This document shows, one piece after another, positions 1 to 6,613 of a stretch of DNA of 27,153 nt; within the stretch, counting starts at the first letter, position 1, and each line of letters begins with the position of its first letter. Location: the NCBI GenBank assembly GCA_900554385.1, contig USHE01000002.1:1-27153 (forward strand), in the 5' to 3' direction. The notes beneath the pieces were generated by a model that saw nothing but the letters and a program-made list of their open reading frames with translations, had not been told where the DNA came from and ran no database searches. A program made the position numbers and the translations under genes. The DNA comes from an uncultured bacterium. Lineage in GTDB: Bacteria > Cyanobacteriota > Vampirovibrionia > Gastranaerophilales > Gastranaerophilaceae.

Positions 1-421
1 AGAAAATGAAAGCATAGCCTAATTCTTCAATATAAGGCTTTCCGTTAGCTAACCACTTTATAAAATAACCTTGTTGAGTTTTACTTATCTGATTATAATT
101 TGGCCAGTAATTTAGTCCTTCTGAAGGAGTCTCTCCAAAATTTGGAGTTGATTTTGTATATATAGCAAATGGCATATCTGATTTAGAAGTACTGGTATAA
201 AATAAAGAATTTGTAATTGTATAGCCAAATAATTCAACAGTATCTTTTTTTGAATAAAATTTAAGTTTTTGGGTAGAACTCCTGCTAGAATAATGTTGGT
301 TATATGTTGGGTTAGAATATGCATTAGTTTGATATTCAGTATTGCTATTTTGAGTATTTTTATTATTATTTGAAATTGTAACAATGAAAATTATTAAAAC
401 AATAAAAAATAAAAAACTCAT
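1..421 (-). CDS. TerB_N-domain protein, N-terminal part (cut by window edge)
   Basis: Partial gene. I read 140 open codons on the minus strand from the ATG at 421 to the left edge. The start has a good ribosome site (AGGAGTG, 7 bases upstream). Residues 4-16 form one hydrophobic helix, followed by an Asn/Ser/Thr/Tyr-rich linker (about 18-50), so the protein is probably anchored in the membrane with a cytoplasmic or extracytoplasmic domain behind. From residue about 103 the pattern 'NYWPNYNQIS...Q...YF.KWLANGK....ELGYAFIF' matches, from memory, the TerB_N domain (PF13208), which usually reads 'Y..ls..Q...YL.W...g.....i.YvFlYfyGLE'. TerB_N proteins occur in tellurite/stress and phage-response gene neighbourhoods; the biochemical role is not settled. 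The missing C-terminus would normally carry TerB or TerB_C. Confidence 0.72.
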   Translation of the reverse strand, partial: MSFLFFIVLIIFIVTISNNNKNTQNSNTEYQTNAYSNPTYNQHYSSRSSTQKLKFYSKKDTVELFGYTITNSLFYTSTSKSDMPFAIYTKSTPNFGETPSEGLNYWPNYNQISKTQQGYFIKWLANGKPYIEELGYAFIF

Positions 422-748
422 TTAACACACTCCTATTATTTATAATTATACTACAAGCATATTGTATCAATTTGCACAAAAAATAAAAATTAGATTTTAC
501 TATTACAAATTAGCATTTAAGGTGTTTCTTTACTGCGTATTTTGCATAGAATTTTGTTTAGCGAATTTTTAAAGCTTAATTTTTGCAAATTTACATTAAA
601 ATTTCTCCTAAATTCTCTTTTTGAAATTTTAAAGGTGCAGATTGAAATTATTTAATTTCCAAATTTTTATAGTTGAAAAGATGCCAAAATTTGCCTGAAT
701 TTGGCGGAGTTTAGCATTTTTTATAACCCGAAAGATTTTAAAATTTCA
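422..748. other. AT-rich spacer with one copy of a shared intergenic repeat
   Basis: No credible gene is visible on either strand. The stretch holds the ribosome site and AT-rich leader (TATAAT-like bases near 440-455, minus strand) of the TerB_N gene. It also holds repeat copy A at about 540-642, which resembles the 3' part of the repeat at 2121-2439. Confidence 0.5.
540..642. repeat. Degenerate intergenic repeat, copy A (partial)
   Basis: By eye, this stretch aligns end to end with 2334-2438. The best-kept part is 'attctctttttgaaatttt' followed by 'gtgcagat', present at 612-642 and again at 2408-2438. It also shares 'gaatttttaa...aatttt' with copy C near 4246-4269. All copies have the same orientation and sit between minus-strand gene blocks. 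The function is unknown. Confidence 0.55.
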
Positions 749-889
749 TCAGTTGTAAAGACCTGTTTTTTGTTGATTAAGTGGAGTCAAGAAAAAACTT
801 TCAACTTCTTCTATAACTTCATCCTGTTCAAAAAGTTCTAACATATTTGAATTTATATATTCGTCTTTTAATGTTTTTATCGGTTTCAT
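749..889 (-). CDS. Small hypothetical protein (46 aa)
   Basis: Short minus-strand ORF starting MKPIKTLKDEY with a plausible ribosome site (GAGG, 8 bases before the ATG). It lies 66 bases downstream of the WYL reading frame and could be co-transcribed with it. The product is acidic and predicted helical in the middle (LFEQDEVIEEVESFF). I do not recognise a family. A longer reading from a TTG at 940 is possible but lacks a ribosome site. It could also be a remnant of a larger gene, so this is only a tentative call. Confidence 0.4.
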   Translation of the reverse strand: MKPIKTLKDEYINSNMLELFEQDEVIEEVESFFLTPLNQQKTGLYN

Positions 890-955
890 ACTATCAGCCT
901 CAGCTTGCTTTACTTTTATTTTTAATATAATATGTGTCAATTTTGGTTATATATT

Positions 956-1964
956 TCAAAGTTCTATAAAATATGCATTATCTTGATTTTCTTGTCTGAT
1001 AAACAAATATTTGCCGCCTATATAAACTTTTGCTTTGGAATTTCTCTTATCTATAATATGTTTATCACAACTTGCTTTAAAAGTTACTATTACGCTGCCG
1101 TCATCTTGCAAATTTATTTTTTGAGTCGGATGAAAATTATAATTCATAACATCTTCCGCTGCTTCCGGTATAAATTTTAATTTAACATCATAGATTTCAC
1201 CAAAATATACTCCGAAAGATTTTTGAGAATATTCTTGCAAATTAAAATCTTTTGAATCAAAAGTTTCATTTGTAAGTTTGACATTTTTTAATTTATGCAA
1301 AACATAATTATATTCACTTTCACCTTTTTGAGGTTCTCTTGCTATAAGATGAACTTTTTCCTCGTAAATTAATCCCAAAGGTTCTAAAATTCTGATTTTA
1401 TCATGGTATTCAGCTCGCAATTTGTTTTTTTCTTTTATTGCTTCGCTTACGAATTTGATTAATTGTCCAACGTTTTAGATTAAAAATATATACTCCTAAA
1501 TTTTCAAATTCAGAAAATGAATTATCTAATAGAGAATTTATACAACTTATACTAGGGCATATTGTTTTAAGGATATAGTATTGTAGATATTCATACTCAA
1601 GCTTGCTTAATCCGTATACATCAGAAACAAGCATTATCATATTTTTTATTTTTGAATTATTACATTTTAATTTTTCAGATTTTTTAATTAAAACTTCTTT
1701 TAATTTTTGTTTAAATTTTTCTTCATCATCTAATTTCCAAGAAGGATTATCAATAAATGTAGAAAGCTCTTTGTTATTAATCTTTAGTATTTTATCTAAA
1801 CACCAATAAAATTTACAAAAATCTGCTCCAATTTCAACGGTTTTAATAAGTGCGGTTATATAGCAACACAGCATAAATTTTTCATACGAAGTTGTGGTTG
1901 CAAGTCCATCTATAAAATTATCTTGAATTAGAGCCTTTCTACCTCTTTTACTGTATTTATCCAT
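956..1964 (-). pseudogene. WYL-domain regulator-like protein, split by a frameshift
   Basis: Two overlapping reading frames read best as one broken gene. The first starts at the ATG at 1964 (AAAGGA, 6 bases upstream; the in-frame ATG at 1979 is less likely) and encodes about 165 residues of unrecognised, largely helical N-terminal sequence before losing homology near 1475. From there the +1 frame carries the WYL domain: 'LIKFVSEAIKEKNKLRAEY' and then 'ILEPLGLIYEE..HLIAREP', ending at 956. That frame has no good start of its own, only a TTG at 1420, and its first WYL helix lies upstream of that TTG. Removing one A from the AAAA run at about 1474-1477 would join the frames into one protein of about 335 residues, the usual size of WYL regulators. 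WYL domains sense ligands (nucleotides or ssDNA) and regulate stress and defence genes. The C-terminal 40 residues look unlike a normal WYL ending. A sequencing error cannot be excluded. Confidence 0.6.
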
Positions 1965-2120
1965 ATTTAATCCTTTCATATATTTATTGTATGGATAAAA
2001 TATGACATTTTCGGACAGAGCTATAATCCTTTTACAAAATTATTATCAAAAATCAAAATCTCAAATTATATAAAATAAATTTCAAATTATATTTCACTGT
2101 AAATTCACTGTTTATATCTT

Positions 2121-2439
2121 TAGGGAATTTTACTTAAAAAACTGAAAAATGCTCTTTATATAGACTAAATATTTTTTAATTTCACTGCTAAATATCAAAA
2201 ATACACTGCAATTTGAATATTAACAGGGAAATGTTCAGAGCCTTTTGCTCTGAGGACTAAGCTCTCCGTTTTTAAGTCCACAAACTGAGAATCAGTGCAG
2301 ATACAAATTTGAAAAACCGCCCACAGTGGGCGGTTTTTGGCATGTGAATTTGAAAATAGAATTTTTATGCCTAAATTTCTGCTGATTCTTATCAAAATTT
2401 CTTAAAAATTCTCTTTTTGAAATTTTGATAGTGCAGATA
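2121..2439. repeat. Degenerate intergenic repeat, copy B
   Basis: The part 2121-2378 aligns by eye with 4011-4269 (copy C) in the same orientation. Shared landmarks, in order, are 'tagggaat', 'aatttcactg', 'aaaaatacactg', 'attaacagg', the hairpin 'cagagccttttgctct', 'ggactaag', 'ccgttttt', 'tttgaaaaaccg' and 'gcatgt'. The 3' part (2334-2438) aligns with copy A. Copies B and C flank the three-gene MuF/toxin-like cassette. Confidence 0.65.
2312..2338. terminator. Bidirectional rho-independent-type terminator
   Basis: AAAAA + CCGCCCA, loop CAG, TGGGCGG + TTTTT: a 12-bp perfect stem with a T run on either strand. On the minus strand it lies about 125 bases after the small membrane-protein gene (ends 2465) and may end that transcript. 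In repeat copy C the same place holds a decayed version (4204-4230). Confidence 0.7.
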
Positions 2440-2464
2440 TTAATAAAATCATAAAAATAAGTAA

Positions 2465-2743
2465 TCAATTCGGTCCCATTGAGATTAATACCATAAAAAG
2501 AAAAAAGATAATCACAAAAAATAACATAATTATTTTTCTTATTTTGCCTTGGGTCCAAATCGCCCAATTTATATAATATATTAATAAAATAAAAAAAAGA
2601 ATTATCATTAGTAAGGTTATTTCAAATTTTGTTTGAAATGCTAATAAAGTAATTGCACCTGCTGCAAATAAAAAGAAACCACTTAATAAAATCGATAGTA
2701 TAATTTTTATCGCTAATTTTATTATTTCAAAAATTTTTTTCAT
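2465..2743 (-). CDS. Small three-helix membrane protein, possible immunity protein
   Basis: 92 residues. Basic N-terminus (MKKIFEIIK) followed by three hydrophobic segments at about 8-33, 40-62 and 70-88, so it is an integral membrane protein with little else. No family is recognised and no clear ribosome site is seen before the ATG. It is the third gene of a co-directional cassette, starting 40 bases after the toxin-like gene ends. By analogy with polymorphic toxin loci, where a small membrane protein often protects the producer, an immunity role is a reasonable but unproven guess. Confidence 0.5.
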   Translation of the reverse strand: MKKIFEIIKLAIKIILSILLSGFFLFAAGAITLLAFQTKFEITLLMIILFFILLIYYINWAIWTQGKIRKIIMLFFVIIFFLFMVLISMGPN

Positions 2744-2783
2744 TAGTAAAATTTTATAATAGTTAGTAATTTATTTCAAGATC

Positions 2784-3185
2784 CTATGGCCAAATTTCTT
2801 TCAAAATAGTACCGCAATCATCATTTGGATAATTTTTACCTATTTCAAAACCTGTTTTATTTGCATTCATGTCAGCTTGGTACTCTTTAACTGCTTCTGA
2901 CCAACTTTTTTGTTCAATAATCAAAGATTCAACAAATTGCAAACTTTCTCTAAATTGACCAGCTCCAATTGCAATTGTATTAAGAATTTCATTTTCCCGC
3001 TGCGCAACTTCACAAAAAGCTTTCGAATGGTAGAATTTGTCAGAATTTACAAATATATTTTCTCTTGATTCAATAAAATTACTTGTTAAATCACCTAAAA
3101 TATTGTCAGAATTTGAAAGTTGTTTTAAAATAGAATGTCCCCAATTTTCAAGATATAAACTTAAATCATACCCTAATTGTTCCAT
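2784..3185 (-). CDS. Polymorphic-toxin-like C-terminal domain protein
   Basis: 133 residues from the ATG at 3185, 13 bases after the stop of the MuF-like gene. A longer reading from a TTG at 3260 would overlap that gene and is less likely. The sequence has the layout 'DKFYHSKAFCEVAQRE...G.GQFRES...EYQADMNANKTGFEIG....DDCG'. From memory this resembles domains at the ends of RHS/YD-repeat and other secreted proteins with 'DK.KHC...CE.A...G..KE..D...D..AN..G...C'. Candidate functional residues are D49, H53, C58, E80, D105, N109 and G112. There is no signal peptide. Placed between a phage-delivery-like gene and a small membrane protein, it may be the effector of a small toxin cassette. It could equally be a phage-derived protein of another role. 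Confidence 0.5.
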   Translation of the reverse strand: MEQLGYDLSLYLENWGHSILKQLSNSDNILGDLTSNFIESRENIFVNSDKFYHSKAFCEVAQRENEILNTIAIGAGQFRESLQFVESLIIEQKSWSEAVKEYQADMNANKTGFEIGKNYPNDDCGTILKEIWP

Positions 3186-3198
3186 TATATAAGAACTT

Positions 3199-3693
3199 CT
3201 AATGTTCAATAAATTTATAACAATCACACGGTTCTTCTTGCTCATGAGAGTTTGCTTCAATATTATTATTTTCTATAATTTCAATAGTACACTTACAATT
3301 CGGATGAGGACGCTCGGGTACTTCATCATAAAAATCAAAGACTTTACCATCCAATGACTTGCACACTTCACAAGTATGCTCACCGTTTTCTGAATGCCAA
3401 ACGTATTTATTATAGCTTATTCCGCCTTTTAATACTGTATTTTCTATATCTGCCATTTCAGAATCAGATGCCAGATTATTCTCATTTAAGGCATTATAGT
3501 GATACAAAGATTTACCGATATTTTGCAAGTTTGTATATTGTTTCATAATTTCATTTTTATCTTTATTGTTAAATACCGGATTAGAATGATTTTTTAATAA
3601 ATTTTCCTGACTTTTTGATAAATCATTTAAAATTGTTTCTACATTTTTACCTTTTTGCAAAGCTTGCAAAATTTTGTTTTTTAAATTTGCCAT
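3199..3693 (-). CDS. MuF / phage head-morphogenesis-like protein (short form)
   Basis: 164 residues, start ATG at 3693 with ribosome site GAAAGGA about 8 bases upstream. The N-terminal 90 residues are helical and unrecognised. The C-terminal part (about 96-140) has the cysteine signature of MuF (SPP1 gp7 / Mu gpF) proteins: 'YVWHSENGEHTCEVCKSLDG', then 'VF' and 'RPHPNCKC', with C108/C111 and C133/C135 plus H130. Family proteins are minor capsid components, and in some prophages MuF is the carrier part of a polymorphic toxin. At 164 residues it lacks most of the MuF fold, so it may be a specialised carrier or a decayed phage relic. No other phage structural genes are visible nearby. It begins the cassette that continues with the genes at 3185 and 2743. 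Confidence 0.6.
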   Translation of the reverse strand: MANLKNKILQALQKGKNVETILNDLSKSQENLLKNHSNPVFNNKDKNEIMKQYTNLQNIGKSLYHYNALNENNLASDSEMADIENTVLKGGISYNKYVWHSENGEHTCEVCKSLDGKVFDFYDEVPERPHPNCKCTIEIIENNNIEANSHEQEEPCDCYKFIEH

Positions 3694-3717
3694 TTATATT
3701 TTTCCTTTCTGATTTGT

Positions 3718-3774
3718 AAAAAAGAGTAAGGCAGAAATTTTATCCTTTAAAATTATCTTACCTTACTCTTTTTT
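3718..3774 (-). promoter_or_regulatory. Terminator-like leader hairpin (possible attenuator)
   Basis: A 14-bp perfect inverted repeat, AAAAAAGAGTAAGG (3718-3731) and CCTTACTCTTTTTT (3761-3774), with a 29-base loop. Read on the minus strand it is a stem ending in a T6 run, placed after a good promoter (3798-3827) and about 16 bases before the ribosome site of the MuF-like gene. No gene lies upstream to be terminated, so it may limit transcription into the cassette. Confidence 0.6.
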
Positions 3775-3797
3775 GTAATATTTAATTGTATATTATA

Positions 3798-3827
3798 ATT
3801 ATAACATTTGGTTCAAAAAACCGTCAA
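3798..3827 (-). promoter_or_regulatory. Sigma-70-type promoter for the MuF/toxin-like cassette
   Basis: On the minus strand: TTGACG (3822-3827), an 18-base spacer and TATAAT (3798-3803). The predicted transcript starts near 3791, leaving a leader of about 98 bases that contains the terminator-like hairpin. Confidence 0.6.
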
Positions 3828-3898
3828 TATTAAGTTCAAATCTTATTTCATGAAATTTCACAAAATTTTTGTAAAATTCTTCTTATTATAATTGTGTC

Positions 3899-4009
3899 CT
3901 AATGATACAAAAGGTGTAATAGAATAGAATTATTCCCAACACCATAAGCACCAAGCCTAACTGGTATAATAATCTCTACTATTTCATCTTTAGATTTTAT
4001 ATCTATATA
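3899..4009 (-). pseudogene. Possible decayed coding fragment
   Basis: 36 open codons between two stops on the minus strand, reading 'DIKSKDEIVEIIIPVRLGAYG' (first part) and ending at TAG 3899-3901. It has no start codon or ribosome site. Its composition (alternating charged then hydrophobic strand, Gly-Ala-Tyr-Gly turn) looks more protein-like than the surrounding AT-rich sequence, so I read it as the tail of a lost gene abutting repeat copy C. Low certainty. Confidence 0.3.
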
Positions 4010-4010
4010 T

Positions 4011-4269
4011 TAGGGAATCAGAGTAAAAAAGCTCAATATATCTGTCATATACGTTCAATATTTTTCAAATTTCACTGTAAATTTCTAAAAATACACTGTA
4101 AAATTAACATTAACAGGAAAAATATTCAGAGCCTTTTGCTCTCTGGACTAAGATATCCGTTTTTTAGTATAAAGATTAGGAATTAGTGAAGATATAATTT
4201 TGAAAAACCGTCCTGTATGGGCGATTTTTAGCATGTTATTTTTTTAGAGAATTTTTAAGGTTGAATTTT
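4011..4269. repeat. Degenerate intergenic repeat, copy C
   Basis: Same orientation and order of landmarks as 2121-2378, with the hairpin core 'cagagccttttgctct' perfectly kept (4126-4141) while the terminator stem is decayed. The end (4240-4269) also resembles copy A. It lies directly upstream of the exonuclease gene. Confidence 0.65.
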
Positions 4270-4325
4270 GGAGTAGTGCTTATTTGTCATATTTATGGTA
4301 ACTTTAATACAAAAAGGAGGGTTAT

Positions 4326-5699
4326 ATGGAAAAGGTTTTATATTTTGATGTTGAATATGCAAATGCAAAAAATAAGTCCATCTGTCAGTTGGGATTGTTA
4401 AGTGAATATTATCCCTCTGGCGAACCGGTTTTTCCTGAGAAAAATATTTTTATAAACCCGGAGGATGGTTTTCAGGACTGGTGTATAAAAGTTCATGGTA
4501 TTACCGCAAAACAAGTTGAAAATGAGCCTAATTTTCCTACAGTCTGGAAAGATATTGAAGCATATTTTACAGATGCAGTTATTGTAGGTTATAATGTTTT
4601 TGTTTCTGATTTAACCGCGTTATCTAAATCTTGTGCTAGATATAATATTAAATTACCTGACTTGTATTACATTGATACAATGAGAATTGCAACAGACCAT
4701 ATACCTTATTATGAAGTGAAAGATTTTACTCTTGAGAGTCTGTGTAAATATTTCGACATTGATATGGATTGTTCTCACGATGCTTTTGATGATGCTTGTG
4801 CAACTGCGGATTTATTTAAGTGTCTGATTGAAAATTTTGATGTTGATATAGATAAATATGTCCGAAAATTTTCGCCGGTTGAAACAAAAGAATTTGTAAA
4901 CTATTTTGCAGATTCTGTATTGAAGACTTCTATTTGTGAATTTTACGGCGTTATTCAGGGAATAACACTCGATTACAAAATTAAACCAGAAGAAGAAGCT
5001 TTTATAAAACAGTGGAAAATTGATAATTCTAAGTTTGAAACAAAAGATGAACTGGCTCCTATATTTCAAACTCTCAATAAAGTTCTTGAAGATAATGTAG
5101 TTACAATCAATGAGGCTAATGAATTGAAATATGTTATACGCGAATACTATGAAACAATTATGGGGTCGCCTATTACAAATTCTTTACAGGAACTTAGAGG
5201 AATATTAAAAGGAATTATTTTAGATAATACTATTTCCACGGAAGAAGGCGAAAATCTTATGAAGTGGTTATATAATAATATTCATTTAAGTGAATATTAT
5301 CCGTATAATCATATTTCATCATTGTTTGAAGCTGTTTTAGAGGATGGAATAATTACTGAAGAAGAATCTGATTCATTAATCCAAATAATTAATTCAATAC
5401 TATCTCCTGTAGAATCATTACAAGAACAAATTTCCTGTGTTCAGAATAAACACGTATGTTTGAGCGGGAACTTTTCGCATGGACAGAAATGTGATGTTGA
5501 AAAAATAATTATAGAAAAAGGCGGAATTATTGATTCGGGATTAAAAAAATCAACTGATATTTTGATAATAGGAGATTATGAAAGCCAGGCTTATGCTCAT
5601 GGAAACTATGGAACAAAAGTGCGGAAGGCAATGGAATACAACAACAAGGGAGCTAATATTTGTATTTTAAAAGAAGCTGATTTCTTTGCTCAAGCTTAA
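4326..5699 (+). CDS. DEDDh 3'-5' exonuclease with helical repeats and C-terminal BRCT domain
   Basis: 457 residues; ATG preceded by AAGGAGG at 6 bases. Residues 1-175 form a DnaQ-like (DEDDh) exonuclease: motif I D8-V-E10, motif II N90....D95, motif III H151-D-A-F-D-D156, so all catalytic acids and the histidine are present. Such domains hydrolyse DNA or RNA 3' ends with two metal ions. Residues about 190-360 contain two homologous helical segments (about 206-272 and 288-357), each with 'GI.L...I...E...' and 'LED..IT..E'. Residues about 368-455 form a BRCT domain ('KHVCLSGNF...IIIEKGGIIDSGLKKSTDILIIG'), the type found at the ends of DNA ligase and in some epsilon-like exonucleases. A role in DNA repair or end processing is likely. 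The middle repeats look TerB-like (acidic loop plus helix), which is my guess. Convergent with the PHP gene downstream. Confidence 0.85.
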   Translation: MEKVLYFDVEYANAKNKSICQLGLLSEYYPSGEPVFPEKNIFINPEDGFQDWCIKVHGITAKQVENEPNFPTVWKDIEAYFTDAVIVGYNVFVSDLTALSKSCARYNIKLPDLYYIDTMRIATDHIPYYEVKDFTLESLCKYFDIDMDCSHDAFDDACATADLFKCLIENFDVDIDKYVRKFSPVETKEFVNYFADSVLKTSICEFYGVIQGITLDYKIKPEEEAFIKQWKIDNSKFETKDELAPIFQTLNKVLEDNVVTINEANELKYVIREYYETIMGSPITNSLQELRGILKGIILDNTISTEEGENLMKWLYNNIHLSEYYPYNHISSLFEAVLEDGIITEEESDSLIQIINSILSPVESLQEQISCVQNKHVCLSGNFSHGQKCDVEKIIIEKGGIIDSGLKKSTDILIIGDYESQAYAHGNYGTKVRKAMEYNNKGANICILKEADFFAQA

Positions 5700-5723
5700 G
5701 TTTTTATTTCGTTTGAAAATAGT

Positions 5724-5763
5724 AATATTGCACAGTTAAGGCGGTGCGGCGGTATGCAATATT
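5724..5763. repeat. Inverted repeat between convergent genes
   Basis: AATATTGCA (5724-5732) and TGCAATATT (5755-5763) around a 22-base GC-rich loop in the gap between the exonuclease and PHP genes. It could act as a transcription stop for both, but it lacks a T run, so the assignment is weak. Confidence 0.4.
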
Positions 5764-5766
5764 GGA

Positions 5767-6606
5767 TTACAAGTTTTGTAGAAGATTGAATTTCGATGAG
5801 TCTATTAGAATATTTTCCCTATTTAGTTTTGCGAGCGGAATGTCTTTGTTTTTTCCGTGGTAATCACTACCGCCAGTGATATATAAATTATTTTTCTCTG
5901 CGCAATTAATTAGAAAGGCTGTTTCTTCTGATGTGTATCTGGAATAATAGCATTCAAGTCCTTTAATGCCGCAAGCAATCATAGTGTTTAGTTTTAGTAA
6001 AAATTCTTCGGGTGATAAATGTCTTTCTCCTTCCCCGCCGAGAGGATGCGCCCATACAGGAACTCCACCCGCTTTGTTTATTGTTTTAATTGCTGTTTCC
6101 CCGTCAAATCGGGAATTCCCTGTTGAGCATCCGTCAAGATATTTTTTCATTGCCTCAATGATAATAACTGCAAGTTTTCTATTTACAAGTACATTTGCAA
6201 TATGCATTTTTACATCGCTTCTTCTGCTATAAAGCCAATCAAGTTCTTCTTGCGTAAGTTCTATACCGTATTTTTCTTTTAAATATTCTATTCGGGTTTC
6301 CAGTTTTTGTTTGCGTAAAACTTTACCTTGTTCTATTAGTGTTAGTAAGTCTTTATTGTGCGGGTTGTAATTATAACCGAGAATATGACACTTACAATCT
6401 TTTGCTTTGCAGGTAAGTTCTATCCCTCTGATAAATTTTATATTCGATGGTATCAGATTTTCTATTTCAAGACAGCCGTCAATCGTGTCGTGGTCTGTCA
6501 GCGCAAATATCTTAACCCCTTGAGTTTTGATTTTTTCTATTAAATCGTTCAGAGTGTCGCTTCCGTCGGAGTAATTACTATGTATGTGTAAATCAAATTT
6601 TGCCAT
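5767..6606 (-). CDS. PHP-domain metal-dependent phosphoesterase (TrpH/YciV-like)
   Basis: 279 residues from the ATG at 6606 (MAKFDLHIHSNYSDGSD). A longer reading from 6666 would overlap pnuC by 53 bases and adds a tail not expected in the family; the chosen start lies 7 bases after the pnuC stop. All PHP metal-binding motifs are visible: DLHIHS near the start, 'LTDHDTIDG', 'GIELTC', 'HILGY', 'VWAHP' and C-terminal 'GGSDYHG'. The length matches TrpH/YciV-type proteins, one of which (E. coli RNase AM/Rnm) is a 5'-3' exoribonuclease and 3',5'-nucleotide bisphosphatase. That activity is a family inference. Translationally coupled to pnuC upstream. Odd: three cysteines in 'CKAKDCKC'. Confidence 0.85.
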   Translation of the reverse strand: MAKFDLHIHSNYSDGSDTLNDLIEKIKTQGVKIFALTDHDTIDGCLEIENLIPSNIKFIRGIELTCKAKDCKCHILGYNYNPHNKDLLTLIEQGKVLRKQKLETRIEYLKEKYGIELTQEELDWLYSRRSDVKMHIANVLVNRKLAVIIIEAMKKYLDGCSTGNSRFDGETAIKTINKAGGVPVWAHPLGGEGERHLSPEEFLLKLNTMIACGIKGLECYYSRYTSEETAFLINCAEKNNLYITGGSDYHGKNKDIPLAKLNRENILIDSSKFNLLQNL

Positions 6607-6613
6607 ATCAATA

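Larger units (their letters stand above)
1965..2464. other. 500-base spacer with repeat copy B and a bidirectional hairpin
   Basis: No gene is visible. The spacer contains the leader of the WYL-like gene (1965-2030), a very AT-rich stretch, repeat copy B (2121-2439), a small conserved hairpin CAGAGC-tttt-GCTCTG near 2234-2251 and a strong terminator-like hairpin (2312-2338). Confidence 0.5.
3694..4325. other. 632-base spacer: leader hairpin, promoter, gene fragment, repeat copy C
   Basis: There is no intact gene. From left to right it contains the leader hairpin and promoter of the MuF-like gene (3718-3827), a possible decayed coding fragment (3899-4009), repeat copy C (4011-4269) and the short upstream region of the exonuclease gene with its AAGGAGG ribosome site. 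Confidence 0.5.

Noticed and set aside
112..384. 90-residue minus-strand ORF
   Set aside because: It is in a different frame from the TerB_N-like reading, which has the ribosome site, an open frame to the window edge and domain-like sequence. This one is Ile/Leu/Gln-rich shadow sequence.
932..1180. 82-residue plus-strand ORF
   Set aside because: Antisense to the WYL domain, low complexity in Ile/Phe/Tyr, no ribosome site.
1410..1440. A-rich run read as a programmed -1 frameshift site
   Set aside because: The WYL frame is +1 relative to the upstream frame, and the WYL homology begins upstream of this run, so a -1 slip here cannot join them.
2121..4269. CRISPR array
   Set aside because: Copies are long, degenerate and far apart, with genes between; no short regular repeat-spacer pattern exists in the window.
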